The notes beneath the pieces were generated by a model. It was not told the DNA's origin. It saw nothing but the letters and a program-made list of their open reading frames with translations, and searched no databases. Positions 6,211-7,118 of a stretch of DNA of 7,118 bases are shown piece by piece. This DNA comes from an uncultured Paenibacillaceae bacterium. Its GTDB lineage: Bacteria > Bacillota > Bacilli > Paenibacillales > CALAME01. The stretch covers positions 1 through 7,118 of the forward strand of contig CALKAN010000205.1 of assembly GCA_937983035.1 (NCBI GenBank). Reading direction: 5' to 3'. Every line of letters starts with the position of its first letter. Position 1 is the first letter of the stretch. The position numbers and the translations under genes are program-made.

Positions 6211-7118
6211 GCAAAGTTCAAGGCGACAGCCCGGTGAGAACGAAACCTTTTCCGAAATGGCCGGTATTTGGCGAGCTGGAAGAAAAGCTGTTATTGGAAG
6301 TGCTTCATTCAGGCAAGTGGGGCGGGGTTGAGCGCGATAAGCTGCAACAGCTTGAGGAGAAATTTGCTGCCCTGCATGACGCCAAATACGCCATCTCCAC
6401 CGTAAATGGGACGCTGGCCATCACTTTGGCGCTGCAAGGAGTCGGCGTTGAACCCGGAGATGAAGTGATCATTCCCGCTTATACGTTTATTGCGACGGCA
6501 ACGGCGCCGCTGTTGTTCGGCGCCATTCCCGTCATCGTTGACGTGGAGCCGGACACGCTGCTCATCGATCCGGCGAAAGTGGAGGAAGCCATTACAGATA
6601 AAACGAAAGCGATCATTGCTGTGCACATGGCCGGGGCTCCGGCTAATATGACGAAACTGAAAGAAATTGCCAAGAAGCACAATTTGCGCTTGGTTGAAGA
6701 CAGCGCGCAAGCGGTTGGCGCGCGCTGGGACAATCAAGGCGTGGGAGCGATCGGCGACATCGGAACGTTCAGCTTCCAATCGAGCAAGAACGTAACTGCG
6801 GGCGAAGGCGGCATCGTCTTAACGAACGACGAAGAATTCGCCAATACAACGTGGTCGCTGGCCAACGTCGGCAGAGTGCGCGACGGAGGCTGGTATCAGC
6901 ATGAGCGGATCGGCTGGAACCTTCGGATGACCGAATTCCAAGCAGCGATCTTGCTTGCTCAGTTGACCCGATTAGAGGAACAAGTGGCTCTGAGAGAAAA
7001 GAATGCGACGATGTTGACAGAGCGGCTGTCAGAAATTGACGGCATCGCCGTTATGAGACGCGATCCGCGCATTACGACTCACGCTTGGCATCTGTACATG
7101 TTCCGGCTGGATCCGTCT
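6207..7118 (+). CDS. DegT/DnrJ/EryC1/StrS-family PLP aminotransferase (3' end outside window)
   Basis: 304 codons are present with no stop; family members are usually about 370-400 aa, so roughly a quarter is missing. The enzyme is a fold-type I PLP protein that moves an amino group onto or off a keto-sugar or cyclitol in the cytoplasm. Visible motifs are FPKWPVFGELEE and SGKWGG near the N-terminus, the cofactor-phosphate loop VNGTLAITLAL, GDEVIIPAYTFIATA, EDSAQAVGA with D165 placed to contact the PLP ring nitrogen, and FSFQSSKNVTAGEGG with K194 as the Schiff-base lysine. From memory the SFQSSK/TAGEGG and N-terminal WP blocks most resemble the AHBA-synthase (RifK)/StsC-type subgroup rather than the sugar-nucleotide PglE/ArnB type. 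The start is GTG 6207, whose GTGA overlaps the previous TGA by 4 bp, implying translational coupling; the upstream AAGTGAG is only a weak ribosome site. A catabolic or biosynthetic direction cannot be decided here. Confidence 0.96.
   Translation, partial: MSKVQGDSPVRTKPFPKWPVFGELEEKLLLEVLHSGKWGGVERDKLQQLEEKFAALHDAKYAISTVNGTLAITLALQGVGVEPGDEVIIPAYTFIATATAPLLFGAIPVIVDVEPDTLLIDPAKVEEAITDKTKAIIAVHMAGAPANMTKLKEIAKKHNLRLVEDSAQAVGARWDNQGVGAIGDIGTFSFQSSKNVTAGEGGIVLTNDEEFANTTWSLANVGRVRDGGWYQHERIGWNLRMTEFQAAILLAQLTRLEEQVALREKNATMLTERLSEIDGIAVMRRDPRITTHAWHLYMFRLDPS

Noticed and set aside
1..7118. tRNA, rRNA, CRISPR array, insertion sequence or integrase signatures
   Set aside because: None was seen on either strand; no regularly spaced long repeats, terminal inverted repeats or transposase motifs are present.

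Overview
The window looks like chromosomal DNA of a Gram-positive member of the Bacillales, most likely Paenibacillaceae or a close relative. This rests on strong GGAGG-type ribosome binding sites, moderate GC, a Gram-positive style signal peptide and the gene families present. I cannot name a species. All five genes fit a carbohydrate-handling accessory locus; no RNA genes, mobile elements, CRISPR arrays or origins were seen.

Layout. (1) Bases 63-1721 (+) encode a secreted DUF4855-type protein with an N-terminal discoidin-like (F5/8 type C) domain and a C-terminal domain that reads like a TIM-barrel glycosidase. (2) A bidirectional hairpin terminator at 1734-1779 separates it from a convergent gene. 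(3) Bases 1818-3221 (-) encode an unusual cytoplasmic regulator: a GntR-type winged helix fused to a family 1 sugar-ABC-transporter solute-binding domain. (4) A 311-base divergent control region (3222-3532) holds four exact copies of ATACAAGT in two pairs, each pair with an 11-bp period. (5) Bases 3533-4417 (+) encode a cupin/AraC transcriptional regulator. (6) Bases 4504-6210 (+) encode a cytoplasmic polysaccharide-deacetylase-like protein with an altered metal motif and an extra N-terminal domain. (7) Bases 6207-7118 (+) hold the first 304 codons of a DegT/DnrJ/EryC1/StrS-family PLP aminotransferase. It overlaps the deacetylase-like gene by 4 bp and runs off the window.

Working model (inference). 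The secreted DUF4855 protein acts on an extracellular glycan. The released sugar is sensed in the cytoplasm by the solute-binding domain of the GntR fusion and/or the cupin of the AraC protein. The translationally coupled deacetylase-like and aminotransferase enzymes then process an acylated amino sugar or aminocyclitol. Transporter and oxidoreductase genes would be expected further downstream but are not in the window. The substrate cannot be read from this sequence. The strongest candidates for undescribed biology are the GntR/solute-binding fusion with its direct-repeat operators and the variant deacetylase coupled to an aminotransferase.
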